Source: Coffea arabica
Taxonomy: Eukaryota; Streptophyta; Magnoliopsida; Gentianales; Rubiaceae
Assembly: GCF_036785885.1 (NCBI RefSeq)
Contig: NC_092323.1
Location: forward strand, 3,574,501-3,638,500
Reading direction: 5' to 3'
Length of the DNA stretch: 64,000 nt
The notes beneath the pieces were generated by a model. The model saw nothing but the letters and a program-made list of their open reading frames with translations. It had not been told where the DNA came from and ran no database searches. Position numbers and translations under genes: made by a program. Of this stretch, positions 24,066 to 36,850 are shown piece by piece; the stretch's first letter is position 1, and each line of letters opens with the position of its first letter.

Positions 24066-26403
24066 ATAATTAGAGGGGAAAAGAAAAACCATTGACTTAA
24101 TACTCGAAAGCAGCTTTTACGCTGAGTTTATGAGTTCATCGAAGGCCGCCAAAAAGCTAATAAACGTGGACTTTGTTAACTGCATCAGTCGGTCAATGTA
24201 CATAGCTTAAAATAAATATGGTACATGTTTACCTGGAAAGTCGATCCGACGTCGAATCAGCAGAACAGGGATCACTCCTCTGCCACGACATACATAGCCA
24301 CATAGGAGAAATGACCGCTGGTGTGTAGTATCAACCATCAACTATCACTTGTCGGAAATTTTTGTGAAATTTGCATTTTATCATCAAATTAAAGGATTTT
24401 TATCAGGTATTTTATATACATCTAACCTATCATACGGATATCTATTCATAATTATTTTCTTTAGTTAATTTTACCTGAATCCTTAAATGACAACTTAATA
24501 ATTAGTCACTGGATACTCATTAAACAGATTTAAAATCAAAGCTGTGTCAAGTCGAATGTTTGGTGTTTTTGCTCTCATCGATCGATGACACTCAGGAAAT
24601 TAGCGTTCCAAATCTCCATATTATTGTATTTGACCTAAAAAATTCTTATTATTCCTGTATTCTTTTTACAAATTTCTACAAAATAAAATAGGATTAATAC
24701 TTTAAAAAATCGACCGTTTGACAAACAAAAAACCAATAGAGATATGTATAGACTACAGACGGAATGATTAAAATTTTGATTGAAAAAGATTCAAGTTATT
24801 GCTTTGAAGACAATGATGCATGCGAATATTTGCCATCATCATTACCCAAAACATTTGATTGATTGGGACCGAGAGAGAGAGAAAGCAAAGGACATAATCC
24901 ACATCCCGAGAAACAAATCTCCATCCACTTCGATTCATTCGGTACTGACGGCCACGTTAGATTTTGGTGTTTCCGTAAAATTAGAAGGCCAACGGATCGC
25001 TAACCCAAAAAATTGTTACGCCAAAACAGAGTATGAACTGTTTCCATCGTTATCAAAATAATAGAGTGCGAGTTATTGACGGAGCAAATGACAAATAGCC
25101 TCTGACAGAAAAGGTTGAATCGAATTCGTTGGATTTAGTGCTTCGATTGGAGTGCTAATCGGTCATTGTGTCCTTAAACCTAAGTGCATTAGGCCAAGAT
25201 CTTGTGCCTCTAGCTGAACCGTAGCATCTGCATTTGGAAGCTTTTTTTTTTTTTTGTAACTGACAAATTTTCATTGTAAAGATCGAACCCAATAAACCCC
25301 ATCCTAATAAAGTTGTGATCATGATTTTACAGGGAATCTTTTAGAGTTTGATCAGTAGCCAATAGCGATAAGGCGAGTCACGTACATCTCCTGAAAGTTG
25401 AAACTGAATGTCAAAGCAAAGAATTCCTCGAGGGGACCGCTTTCCGGGCACAATTTTCCCTCCCTCCATATGAAATAGGAAAAATAGTAACGCCTTTTAA
25501 AAAAAATTATTATTATTATTAGTATTATTATTGCCAAATTGACTCGTGGTGAGTGTGGATGTAATTGGATATAATTTTTCTTCTTCACATGGAGATTGTA
25601 GACTTGGAACGAGCTCCACCATCAATTAGTGAGGGCGGAATAGCTTATTATATGTTTCCCCTTTTGCTTGTTTTTGGTCCTAAACGTGTGGTTGTGATTA
25701 AAAAAATATATATTTGAATTAATTTTGTATATTCACTAACAAATATGGATGCATGTTATTGAGGCCGTGTTTAATAATTTAATTGAACCCTTCATGTTAA
25801 TGAATTCAAATAGAGTATTAATATGCTGAAATGTGTTTAATAACAAAACAATAAAAACGTCTTAATTATTTAAGTGCTTCTGAATTGTTTATGCAAAATT
25901 TACTGAAAGCAATAAGTGATACATTATTCACTTATTACTTAATGCAGAATGCTTCCAAATATTAAGATTTCAGTAACTAACAATTCAGCAATTAAATGAA
26001 TTCAGATTAATTTCAAATACCCTTAATTTTTAGTTTGAATTTTAACTTCAATTCTTGTACGCACGATATAAGTCCATGCTCGTTAGTGCATGCACTTTTA
26101 GTGTATATAAGATCAATCCAAAATATTTAATGGATTTGAAGCCTGAAAAATTGTATTGAAACCCAATCGTTTTATTGATAAAAATTAGCAAGTATTGAAC
26201 ATTTTGGCTTTAAAAACCGGGGGATTCGATGTATCAGTAGTTAAACCAGTAAACTGTTCCTTCCACGGTAAACGTGGACAGATAGTAGCTCCACCAGAAA
26301 CTTTCCAAGTCAATATACAGTGATTCATTTCCAATAAAAAATAATTCTTCCACAAGGTGTTGAAAAGAGAATGGTTTATGAGCTGTACATAAGCATTGCC
26401 CCC
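24066..26403. other. Intergenic and upstream region of the MIF gene, no other gene seen
   Basis: AT-rich non-coding DNA. The frame at 24780-25061 (93 aa) has no recognisable domain. A (TTA)n-like run lies near 25508-25530, and half-copies of the hairpin MITE family occur around 25713-25760 and 26085-26120. Confidence 0.35.
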
Positions 26404-26418
26404 TAGGGTTAGGGTTTT
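26404..26418. promoter_or_regulatory. Telo-box upstream of the MIF gene
   Basis: TAGGGTTAGGGTTTT lies about 170 bp upstream of the MIF ATG. It matches the plant telo-box (AAACCCTAA on the other strand), which telomere-repeat-binding proteins recognise in promoters and which can attract Polycomb complexes. A nearly identical motif sits upstream of the ZHD gene. Confidence 0.5.
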
Positions 26419-26585
26419 CCCCAGAAGTAAGAATAGATTTATGTATATGTGATCTACTAGCTAGCGAACATCTCCTTCTAAATTGATCTCCTTTCAATCC
26501 TGCAGGAGGGTTCTTGGCTGATTCACCGTAGTAGTCTGAACATATACATCCATAAGGGTTCTTGTAGTAAGAGCTGGTAGAAGAC

Positions 26586-26876
26586 ATGAAGAAGCGCCAA
26601 GTGGTGGTAAAGAGAGATGAATCTTCAAAAAACGCGACGAATTCGTCGTTTACGGTAAGGAATGTAAGATATGGAGAGTGCCAGAAGAATCATGCGGCTG
26701 GCGTTGGAGGTTATGCTGTGGATGGATGCAGGGAGTTCATGGCTAGTGGGGAGGAGGGGACAAATGCTGCACTCTCTTGTGCTGCTTGTGGCTGTCACAG
26801 GAACTTCCACAGAAGGGAAGTGGAAACCGAGGCCGTCTGCGAAGGTTCTTCCCCGTCCTCGCTTGGGCGTACATAG
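26586..26876 (+). CDS. MIF2: Mini zinc finger protein (MIF2-like)
   Basis: Single-exon frame of 96 residues starting [12 protein letters not shown], the usual MIF start. The ZF-HD-type zinc finger covers about residues 22-81, with [24 protein letters not shown] and the Cys/His cluster [14 protein letters not shown]. There is no homeodomain; the protein stops 15 residues after the finger, and full-length MIFs are usually about 90-105 residues. MIF proteins dimerise with ZF-HD homeodomain proteins through this finger and block their nuclear entry or DNA binding; they affect hormone responses and floral meristem termination. The next gene on the right is a ZF-HD protein, a likely partner type. 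The symbol rests on sequence and on gene order with MYB30 and ZHD9. Confidence 0.92.
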   Translation: MKKRQVVVKRDESSKNATNSSFTVRNVRYGECQKNHAAGVGGYAVDGCREFMASGEEGTNAALSCAACGCHRNFHRREVETEAVCEGSSPSSLGRT

Positions 26877-29797
26877 ATAAACTCTCCTAATATTTTTCTA
26901 TCTCCAAAATACAAGTATGTTGATGGTTTGTTGTTTGCTTTATTAGTTATTACTATGTTAACCAGGGGTTGAGTTGAATTGCGTGTCTGCGTTTGTGTTT
27001 TTGTGTGGAAGCTCAAGAAACAAGCAGGAGTTCTTTTATGTCTTTACTAAATTATGAGATCGTCAAACTGCCTTTCATGGTTTATTACCAAGGGTGAAGT
27101 GGGTGGTAACTAGGCATTGCCATGGGCTAAATTTGCTATGTCCTTTGTTCAGAAACATATATATATGATTGCCTTATTCTGTGATTTTCTTTTTTTGTTG
27201 TACCTTGAAATTTGATTAAGCGGAAGTCCCGTGAGTTCATTCCCTTGATTCTTAATTGCTATGGAATCGAATTCTACAATTTATCTGTGCTCAAAGAACC
27301 CGTCTTTTCTCCTTGTAGTTGAGTTGTTTCGATTGATCATTGATCCTTCAAATGCAAAGAATGTTGCATGAATGCTTGATGTGAAACAACACAAGATTGA
27401 TCTCATTCAGAACTACCACAACATACTATGAGATGACCTAACTAATGAATTATTAGTATCGTATGGTCATCCTTAACGTCCCTTTTTTCAAACAAACAGC
27501 GAATCTGTTATGCCATTTACCTGATACCTTCTTTAACCATGGCTATGTTTGGTGACACAGACCATGACGCTAGTCACGTCTAGAGTTGGGTGGCTTTGGA
27601 TTTTGCCATGGTTCTTGGACATTTTGGCACGTCAAACACGATGATAAATATATATTGGTGGTCAGGATGAGTGGGTTCCTGATTGTGCTGATGAGGTGTT
27701 AGAAGTTCTAGGCCACAAAACTGATTGCTTGGATATGTTACAACTATAGTATACCTAACCTGCAAGAGTAGTCTTTCTCTCAAGATAATACGCGTAACCT
27801 AACCTGCAGGAGTAGTATTTCTCTTATACGATAATACGTGTAATGAAGGTTTTCTGCAACTGAATGTCCAAGTCTTACCCTACGTGCCTGTGATCGACGT
27901 GGGGCTTCTGTAGTGCCAAACGGATGAGTTTGGGAATAAAAAGAACCAAGAAGATTGGAAGAATAGCCACGTTTGTGTTCTTCCAAAAACATGCTTAATA
28001 TATGCCATGTGCTATGGATCAGCAAAAAGTGCCCAAGTTAGGTAATTGAGTATGGAGGGGGGGAGCAATTATTAGGTATGCGTTGATTTAAATCAGGTGA
28101 ATGTCAAATCCTCCCAAAACTGTGGCCATTGTATGTTTTTGCGTTTTGGACTGCTGCTCTTTGTCCCGAATGCCGGCGGAGAAAGGCTTCCTGGCTTTGG
28201 CCAGCTCCGGGATATAAGCGTGAGACATTACGCACGGATCAGATGCACAGAAACCACAAATTCCATTTTCATTCTCTTTACGCACTGGCCGAGTCTTACA
28301 ATCCACAGTAAGGTTTTTCCCGTTACAACTTGGCCGGAGAATCTCGGAGCTTCATTATGCATTATTGACGATCCCCTCGTTACCTGGAGTCGCATGACTT
28401 CCTTCCAAGGAATATATCGGTCGCCTGCTCAGCCGGGATATGTGACTGTAACTTTTCTTGGCTCTCATTTTCAAAGGATGAAAGAAACCAAGAAAGAGTA
28501 CTGCGTCGCAATTCGATTCCTTCATTGCAAAGTAAGTACTACATGATTGGTATATTGCCATTCGTTACTATGATCAAGAAAATATACAAGAATAGCAAAT
28601 ATCTCGTCTACTACTCGCAACTTGTAACAAGGGCTCTGAGAGTTTTGAAGTGTGTTTTTCGTTTGCGACTTTAATTAATTAGGGGTGCCATTGTCCCCAA
28701 CGCGACACTCAATCAAAAAGTCCGATGTTGTTGGGCCATCAGGGCCAGAAAGAGTCTGGCAAGCTTCTTGGTTTTCTTTGGACATATGTATCGCTACATC
28801 TGGAATTGGATCTTCAACTCACCTAAAATCTTGGTCTAAAATTGGAAATTCCATTAACCGTCGGTTCCATTTTCCATTTTTTGTTAAAGGAAATCTGTTG
28901 ATCTATTAAGTTTTTAGTATTTTACCATGATCAAAATCTGCACCCCCCCCCTCCCCCAAATTTTGAGAAAAAAAAAAAGGCCCAGATCACCCGTCAGATG
29001 TGAAACAGAATAAATCGAAGCGTCAGACTAAAAACAGAGAGGTTAAGATGGACACTGGCAAGCCCAATGCAAAATTGGGCCTACGGTCCATCGTTAGCGT
29101 AAGGGTGCTTTTAGATTTACAGGCATCTCGAGAAAGACGGATTGAGGTTCTGCTTATATTGTGACAGAAGATGAGGGGGATAAAAAACTCTCATTCCTTT
29201 AGCTTTCCTTTATTATCCCCTTAGCCAATTGTTATCCCTTTAGCATCTGTTATTCTCGACAAGGACCCGAAGATCCCATCAGTTGTGCTGCACTAACGAG
29301 ACCGTCAAAAAAGGATTACATCTTTATACACATTCTATTCCCTGTTCGCAACCATACCTTTTTCCTTTTTCTTTTTTCTTTTTTTTCCTTTTTTGGGCTT
29401 TGGGGTGGGGGTGTGTCCTTTTCAAATTCAACTTTTGAATTCCAGATGATCGATAGATTAAGTACCAAGACAATTAGACAGCACGTAAATTTTTCCTAGT
29501 TCATGTAACTTCAAGAATATAATTTAGTATGTTGCATATATTGAGGTCTCATTGAATTAGAGAAGAAGATAGTACTAGTCCGTTTACTTTCTTGTTCTGC
29601 CGGTTGACAAGAAACTTTCTTAAAAGGTACTGCCTGATTTGCCATTGTGTCCATCAATACTGAGTTGATTGATTGGGTATGAGCCCATTTTTTTGTTTTT
29701 TAAAACCATTTTTTGGGGGTGCTTGTATCAATTTTGAATGCCTAAACGACTACACAAATTACTCATATTTTTGGGTTAATGGCCACCATCAACACAT
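26877..29797. other. Intergenic, no gene seen
   Basis: Contains the probable MIF 3' UTR, a 44-46-bp tandem duplication at 27754-27843, a less AT-rich patch at about 28090-28550 whose frames on both strands match nothing I know, and a poly-C tract near 28942-28956. Confidence 0.35.
27754..27843. repeat. Two-copy tandem repeat of about 45 bp
   Basis: CCTAACCTGCAAGAGTAG at 27754 is repeated as CCTAACCTGCAGGAGTAG at 27798. Each copy continues through a CTTTCTCT/ATTTCTCT run to ATAATACGCGTAA or ATAATACGTGTAA. Copies are 44 and 46 bp and clearly diverged. Confidence 0.7.
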
Positions 29798-29800
29798 TAA

Positions 29801-30185
29801 GGCTTCGTTTGGGAGTGGAGGATTCGGACAGAAAAGAAAGGGAAAGAAGAGAAAGTTAGCTTTTCTTTCGTTTGTTAGTTTTTAGTAGGAAAGAAAAGAA
29901 GGGAAATGGAATGATTTAAGAGGATGAATAGTATGCAAAATTTTTCCTTCCAAATTGGAGAGAAATGGAGAGAAAGTTGGAAGAAGCTTATGAAATTTTT
30001 TTAAAATACCCATTTTATCCTTAAAAATGTCTTGAACAAATATTTAATGACTTTCATATCCAAAATCATTCCACTAATTCTCAAAACTCCCAAACAACAT
30101 AACAATCCCTTCTCTTCTCTTCTCTTCTCTCATAACTTAAGTTTTCCCTTCTTTTCTTTTCTATCCTAAACTCCCAAACTTAGCC
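29801..30185. mobile_element. Tourist-like MITE (PIF/Harbinger) with TAA target site
   Basis: The left end GGCTTCGTTTGGGAGT pairs with the right end ACTCCCAAACTTAGCC at 14 of 16 positions. Both sides are flanked by TAA (29798-29800 and 30186-30188), the usual three-base PIF/Harbinger target duplication. The 385-bp element carries TTCTCTTCTC and AAAGAAAAGGG stretches near its ends and has no coding capacity. Confidence 0.65.
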
Positions 30186-30188
30186 TAA

Positions 30189-33116
30189 GGCTTGGTGGGG
30201 TGGATGACAAAGGTTCCTCCTACCAATTTGTCACAATTAAATGTGGCGTTGTTTAAAAAATTTAGACGGATGCATGTGTGTGTGTATATTTAGGTAGGTA
30301 TGTGGCATCTACAATTTTACAGTGTTTGGCTGTCGGCGTTGTCGCTAGAGCATCTTCTGTTCCGGTGGAAAATTCAGTGAGGGTTATCGGAAAACAATTA
30401 TATATGTACCCTTCTCTTTTTCTTTTTTTTTTTTTTTATTTCAATTACATCCCCCCTCTGGCTGGGATACGAGAGAGAGAGAGAGAGAGAGAGAGGAGGG
30501 AATTTGATTTGTAACACGTGAATCATGAGGAAGTTAAGTTTCTAACTCTTTTCTGGACAACCAAAGTGCGAACAAGTTCATAATCATCACGTGAACGCTA
30601 TACTAAATTGAGCATTTTATAAACCTTGTTAAGGACTGCATGCATGATTCCTGTCGTATGAATATTACTGCTGTCTCTGTATGCTAACATATTTGACAGA
30701 TCGAATCCATCACAAACCCCACAACCCATGCCTACGTTACCTTATATATAATTAAAACATCATAACAAAGTATATATGCTAGCTGTACCTTCCTTAATTG
30801 TCGACGGGTAGCAAAAAAAACAACAACAAACAAAAAATATGTTACCTACGGAATTCAAGATAACGGCCGGGTTCAACTCTGATCACATAAAAGGGTTCCT
30901 GTAGAAGAAAACAAGTACTCCTACATAGCTGCATAGACATATAATATATGCGTATATATGGCAGAAAGGATGAGAAATGGAGGTGGGGTTATAACTTATA
31001 AGATGGCGCTCTGAGGCGGGGTTTCCTGAAAGCATCTTTCTTTCATTAAGCAGTCACTAGCTGCCGGTAAACTTTGGACAGCCATTTTTCGCCGAAAAAT
31101 TGCGTCATTTTTTCGTGATCACATTTCCCAATTGCCTTTTTTCTTCACATACATCAAATCGCTACAGTGATTTTTCTACAAAAAATCCAAGAAAATGCAA
31201 TCCAAACAAGGCCTTAACTAAACAACACCAATGACCAAACCAGAAGCTGGGCTACTTGCCAATCTGGCTAAACCAACAAATACTTGCTTCAACGCATTAA
31301 TTGTTGACAACGATAAGCATATAAAAATGCCCTTCCTTCAAGCCATGTTCCTCGTAGATCTTGTCAAATGCAACCATGCAAATAGTAGAGTAAAAAAAAA
31401 AAAAAAAAAGTCAATAAATAGTAACTAACAAATAAATATTTTTTATTAATAAAAGTCATGTGCAGAACATAAAAATTAGACTACAGTTCTTTTCTGATTA
31501 AGTCAATCGTGTACAAATAAGAATTGTAGCTGGTTGAATTTCATTTAATTTGTCATTTGTTTTATATTTGTATAATGTTTTTTCCTAATGTTAATTAATA
31601 AAATGGTTTGGCTCATTAGGCATTTGAACTGAGAGTTTGTTTATTTTAGGAATTTACATAAAGACAAATTAGCATTTCCTTCAAGTAATATTTGAAACTT
31701 ATAAACAACAATTTAAGAACTAATAATAATAGTCTATGAGGAATTTTTGAAAAGTCTAGGGGAGAAGGGCCCCTCCCCCTCCGTGTGAAAGAAGTCATCG
31801 TAATTAATTAGGCGTATTCCATAAAAAAGTTTTTGAGTTAGTGAAACTTTGAAACACATTAATTACGATATTGAGAGGTCAAGATCATTAGGAGCTTTTG
31901 AAATTTAAAACGTGCTGTTATGCACCTAGTCCTAATCCCTCCCTGAGGATACAGACCCACATTATTCAAAGTCCACTAATTGAAAACAAAATTTGCCAAA
32001 TTAAGGAAGTGAACGACCGTTAAGAGAAGAATTGAGCGGTCTGGTCTGCTCAAGTCCGTAATCCATACATGCATATGTTACATAAAAGTCACTCGGCGGT
32101 AGTGAATCATCTCCAGCGACATCACATGGCCGGCCAACAACAACAACAACGAAAATAGGCCTATCATCAAATTTGCTTCCGATTTTGGTTAGACAAAGAA
32201 AGCTTTTTCTTTTTTCTATTTTTCCTCTTTTTTTGGCCCCTTCTTTTTAACACATAACTTTTCAATAATAATAATATAAGAATGCGCCTTTAAAAACGTT
32301 TTTAACATTACTTCACTTAATTAGACGCGCATGGAACCCATCGGGAGCTGTCTCTCTTTGTGATTTAGGTAGCGTGCAGTAGCTTTCCTGGATGCAGAGA
32401 GATCTTGAATACTGGACCACCGTGCTTAGACGAGTGGCGAAAACTATTAATGGCGGCTTTGTACGGACCATGTGAACATGAATACGCTTCCCTTCTGAAC
32501 ATTAGGGATCAAGCCACCAGCTCTTTGCCCCGGTGGTGGTGGTGGTGACTGCCAAGCACTCACTCAAAAGTTTATTAATCAACTGCTCTAATGCATCGAT
32601 CAAATTGATTTAAGCAGTACATGGTTGAACAGTGCCCTCGAACAAATTTAGAAGGACGAGATTTTCATCATTCGAAGAGTTAAAATTTTAACTTTTGATT
32701 TTTAATGTTGAAACGATGCGATCAATGAATGGCGGTTAATAATCAACTTGGGAGAATTGTTCTATAGTAGTAGTATTTTAAAACTAACAGGTTTTCTGGA
32801 GTCTCGCAGAAATGAAATGGAGCCTAGGGAACCAACGAAAATGTACAACAAGTCGCCAGCTTGAAATAGTGAAAGTAACTAGTAAGTACCACTCATACAT
32901 CCTTTGTAAGACGGAGAGGAAATTGAATTGGTGCGACCGCAACCACGTATGTGCCTAGCGTCTCACTCAATTACACAACCAAGGGGACCGCTTTCAAAGG
33001 GGTGTAATAAAGTGCACTGCTCTTTTTGCAGGGACGGATGAGGGGCACGTGGCCCTTTTCAGTTATACTAGTACTAAATTTCGTTATTATAAATTTCAAA
33101 GCCACGCTTTCAAATG
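30189..33116. other. Intergenic, no gene seen
   Basis: Holds a (GA)n microsatellite at 30470-30495, a partial copy of the TGTTTGGATT-type MITE family near 31130-31213 and a poly-A run near 31391-31409. No coding sequence is supported. Confidence 0.35.
30470..30495. repeat. GA dinucleotide microsatellite
   Basis: An uninterrupted GA run of about 25 bp directly follows a poly-T and pyrimidine-rich stretch. It lies in non-coding DNA. Confidence 0.85.
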
Positions 33117-33288
33117 TTGGTCTGTTTGGATTGTGAATTATTAGAAATATTTTTACTGTAACACTTTTTGTGATGTGATGTATGTGAGATAAAAAGGTAA
33201 TTGGAAAGGTAAAAAGGTGTATTGAAAATTGTAATAATGATGTAAGCAAATAAATTTGGGGAAATAAAGCCTAATCCAAACAAACCAG
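33117..33288. mobile_element. Small MITE with TGTTTGGATT ends
   Basis: The left end TTGGTCTGTTTGGATT and right end AATCCAAACAAACCAG are inverted repeats. The interior contains TTTTTACTGTAACACTTTTT and GATGTATGTGAGATAAAAAG, words that recur in a related copy at 37539-37694 and in decayed copies elsewhere in the window. It is non-coding, about 170 bp, and the superfamily is not certain. Confidence 0.55.
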
Positions 33289-35670
33289 TTATTATTACCA
33301 TCATCTTTTAAAGGATATAAAACTTGTTACCATTCATTCCCAGCTTCGTGGCTTCTCAAACCCTGCGTTTGGACTATAATTATTTGAGTGGTCCATTTCT
33401 TTTCTTTTTTTTTTTTTTTTTAAATCCAACTTAAACATTCTTTCATTTGCCAAAGGACACATCTCTTGCTTTTTGATTAGCACTCGAGCCGTGATATTTG
33501 AGTTGGACTCTCTTTTTTTAAAAAAAAAATCCGTGGATCGAAGCTGCATTTAGCACAATTTCCTACTTTGAATAAATACATCAAGGAAAAAAAATGATTT
33601 TTTGTCAAATTGCCATTTACCCCATCCTGTTTCCATAGCTGTGAAGAATGATAATGCAGTGACATTATTATAATCGAGGCGAAAAGCTGTAATCCCAGGC
33701 AGGCGAAGAGAATCCAAGCAAGATATTATTTTATCATTACTATTTAGTGCCTCGTCGTCCTTTAATCCTTTTCCCCGGGACAATGTATGTTTGGTCCGAT
33801 CAATACTCAAATCGTTATCACGTCGCGCGACAACTCATTTCCAATCTATGATCCTCCCCACCACCGGACGCCCCCCCCCCTTTTTTTTTTGTTTGGCCCC
33901 CTATCTCGCGTTTGCAGCCAGCCATCAACATCCCTCAAGATAGCTGAAAATTTTTTATAATCAACCAAACGAACCCTTAAGGCAAAACCAAACTAATAGG
34001 AGCACTAGCATCTCGAAGTTAATAATATTATTGTTTGGCTGCTGATGAGAAAAATTCACGAACTAAAGGAACCAATCCACAAAATTAGGTCCCGATTAGG
34101 ATTTGATGATTGGCAGTGGCTAAAGGAACAATAATTAGTACTCTGTGCGTGATAACGATAGGTGTTCCCAGCCCAGCTGTATAAATCTCAAGAATATCCC
34201 CCCACAATGTTTTGAGTTAAAATGGGGAACAGACCCATGTTTAGGTTGTTGTTGGACCTTAAAACAGTTGGGAACTCGGACACAAGTTGTGCGAAGGAGC
34301 CCCCCACCACCTCAAGAAAACAATAACATTCCTGACTGACTTCACTCCTCACCAAAACCCAAACAACCCACAGAACAGAAGTTGACAGACAAGACACTAC
34401 ACTTCCGTCGTCTGCCTAATCCTAGCCCCTAGCATAATAATTAGTAGAAGAAGAATTGCTTCCCTTAAAAGGAAAGAAACAAGTGTCCTAAAAGAAATGC
34501 TAAACAAAGGCTTGATTGTCTTTGTTAGCAACAACATAATCTCTTCTACAACCAATGGAATGGATAGAGTGTGATTTCTAATTAAATATTAAACAAAAGG
34601 GCTTTAAACAAATACTAGTCAAAACCACATCATGCATAATCTTTACTTTAAGCAACCCCTTGAATTAGTGGCCTAGTACTACTTAATTAAATTAAGTTTA
34701 AGGTTCATAAAAAGAGATTGTCGGAATTAACAAACATTAAAAGAGATTCTCTCCACCATGTCTAGAATTGTTGCAACTGGGAACCGCTAATTATTTGATT
34801 AACCCCATTTAATTAATTAAACCCCCCCTTCCCAATCATTGTCCACCACAAAAGTTATTAATATACTACTAATACTACTAGCGCTGAGGATAAGAGACTC
34901 TCTTTTTACTTTTTTTTTAAAAGTTTTCTCTTTTCATTCCGGATCGGTATTATGCATTAAATCGGAAAAGAAAAAGTAATCGGGGTGACTGATGACGATA
35001 ATAGTTTTCTAAGGGCGCCCGTAATGCTACTGCCGCTCCAAATCAAACAGCAGCTAATTCAGACTAGACCGCTTGCTGGTTTCTTTGCTACTGAAAATCG
35101 GACAAGAGTCATTAAAACACTTGTTGTTTTCTCTCTCGAATCTCCACCCCTTGGCAGTCGGTTCAGAGGATAGCTGGATAGGGAATCAAATCTCATCTTA
35201 GAGCATGCAAAGAAGATTAAAAGGAAGAAGTAGTGGTGGATCACTTTTTAACCATCACCTCCCCCACAGAACCACCATAATCAAGAGTGGTGTCCACTGA
35301 ACTCAAGGCAGCAGCAGAATCCCCAGAACGAGCAAAACTTAAAAAACAAACCAAGAAAAGGTGGGAAAATGCAAGGATTTTAAGCAAATCAATGTGTCAA
35401 AACGAAAAATAAAAAATTTAAATTCCCAATTGAACAATAGCCCCTCCATTTTTATCTTTTACTAAATCTTTTTCACGGATCGCTAGTCGTTCGTTAGCTA
35501 AGAACAACATTCTCAAAATAGGGGGAAGAAAGGAACAAAAGAAAATCTAATAAAGCAGTAACTAACAGTAGCAGTCTCAGCTTAGTGTCTCCACTCTCTT
35601 TTTCTTTCTGATAGCTATCACCTACTAAAACTTATTATTCATCCTTCATCCATCCATCCATTCCAAAAGA
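33289..35670. other. Intergenic and 3' flank of the ZHD gene
   Basis: No gene is supported. The region contains poly-T and poly-C/poly-T tracts (33404-33421, 33870-33890) and the probable 3' UTR of the minus-strand ZHD gene in its last few hundred bases. Confidence 0.35.
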
Positions 35671-36756
35671 TCAAGAAGAAGAGGATGACCCGTTAGTGGC
35701 CACAACATGAGCACTAACACTATCACTATGGTGCATTAACTCGTGGTTATGACTCCCGTTTTTGTTGTCATTGTTGTTTTCATGATTTTGGTGGTGGTAG
35801 TGGATAGTGAATTCCATACCGTTGCCGTTGTCTGTCGTTGCTGCTGCTCCTGCGGCCGCGGAGTTGGCCCCGCCGGAGGAAATGTTAGCTTGATCTCTCT
35901 TTCCAAAAGTGTTTTTGTTGTTATGCATCCAAACTTTGAGCACCCCTTTATCCACCCCAATTTCGTTGCAGAATTCCGCGATCAAATCTTCGTCTCTCTT
36001 CTGAATTTTCCATCCAACTTTCTCAGCGAAATCCAGCATTTTTTCCTTCTGATCCGGAGTGAATTTTGTCCGGTACCTCTTCCTCCCATTCGAGTTTCCA
36101 GCCGTGACAGCGGCGCCCGCGTTGGCCGTGGGGGTTATGGGGATGTTGCTGTCCTGGGGCGGGCCCGACAAGCCTGCACTGAGGGCGAGAAGCATGTGGG
36201 GAGCCGAGGGGTAATATGACGAGGAGATCGGCGGAGGAGACGGAGAACTGGGGCTGCTGTGTCCACCGCTGCTACGTTGAGCTGGTGGGAGCGGAGGTGG
36301 AGGATGGTGGCGGTGGTGGGGCTGGTACTCGAGAGCTGCGGTGGTGTTAGGAGGTGGGAGCGGCTCTTCAGGCTCCCGGCGGTGGAAGTTGCGGTGGCAG
36401 CCGCAGGCAGCGCATTTGAGGGAGGTGGGGTCAGTGGGAGTGGCAGTAGGGGAAGGCATGAACTCGCCGCAACCGTCGACGGCGTGGCCTCCCAAGCTGG
36501 CGGCGTGGTTCTTGAGGCATTCCTTGTAAGTAACCAGAAGGGTAGCATGTGGGTGGTGGTGGTGGTTGTTGTTGTTGTTGAAGCTGGCGTGGTGGTGGTG
36601 GAAGTGGTGGTGGACAGCAGGGTGGCGCTTGAGGACGCCGTTAGAGAAAGAAGAGGGCTTAGATGGTTGGATCCGCGTTGGGGTTTCGGTTTCAGCTTCG
36701 GGGGTTTTGACAGATGCAGTGGTGGTGATTGTGGTATTAGTGACAGTTAAGTCCAT
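35671..36756 (-). CDS. ZHD9: Zinc-finger homeodomain protein (ZHD9/HB34-like)
   Basis: Intronless frame of 361 residues, as usual for ZF-HD genes. The ZF-HD dimerisation finger covers about residues 75-130 (TYKECLKNHAASLGGHAVDG, then [14 protein letters not shown]). The homeodomain covers about 224-285, starting GRKRYRTKFTPDQKEKM and ending with the recognition helix VLKVWMHNNKNTFGKR. The linkers are low-complexity: His/Asn runs at 48-70, Pro/Ser-rich 132-200, and Ala-, Asn- and His-rich stretches with a Ser run after 290. These proteins are nuclear, bind ATTA-core sites as dimers, and can be sequestered by MIF proteins. The ATG is in good context and a telo-box lies 95 bp upstream. The ZHD9 name is inferred from linkage to MYB30 and MIF2; ZHD8 or ZHD10 paralogues would look similar. 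Confidence 0.92.
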   Translation of the reverse strand: MDLTVTNTTITTTASVKTPEAETETPTRIQPSKPSSFSNGVLKRHPAVHHHFHHHHASFNNNNNHHHHPHATLLVTYKECLKNHAASLGGHAVDGCGEFMPSPTATPTDPTSLKCAACGCHRNFHRREPEEPLPPPNTTAALEYQPHHRHHPPPPLPPAQRSSGGHSSPSSPSPPPISSSYYPSAPHMLLALSAGLSGPPQDSNIPITPTANAGAAVTAGNSNGRKRYRTKFTPDQKEKMLDFAEKVGWKIQKRDEDLIAEFCNEIGVDKGVLKVWMHNNKNTFGKRDQANISSGGANSAAAGAAATTDNGNGMEFTIHYHHQNHENNNDNKNGSHNHELMHHSDSVSAHVVATNGSSSSS

Positions 36757-36850
36757 GGCTCAAACATGTAGAAGAATTTTTAGTTACAAGTGCTAGTCTG
36801 TTTTTTTTTTTTTTTGGGTGCCTTTCCTTTAAGATAGTTGAGGATTAGAG

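Noticed and set aside
28097-28546. 149-aa plus-strand frame in a less AT-rich patch
   Set aside because: No domain or family resemblance, overlaps frames on the other strand, and shows no splice or promoter context; probably chance.
35743-36750. Long plus-strand frames (158 and 163 aa) opposite the ZHD gene
   Set aside because: They are antisense shadows of a GC-biased, low-complexity homeodomain gene, with valine/serine-rich translations and no domain.
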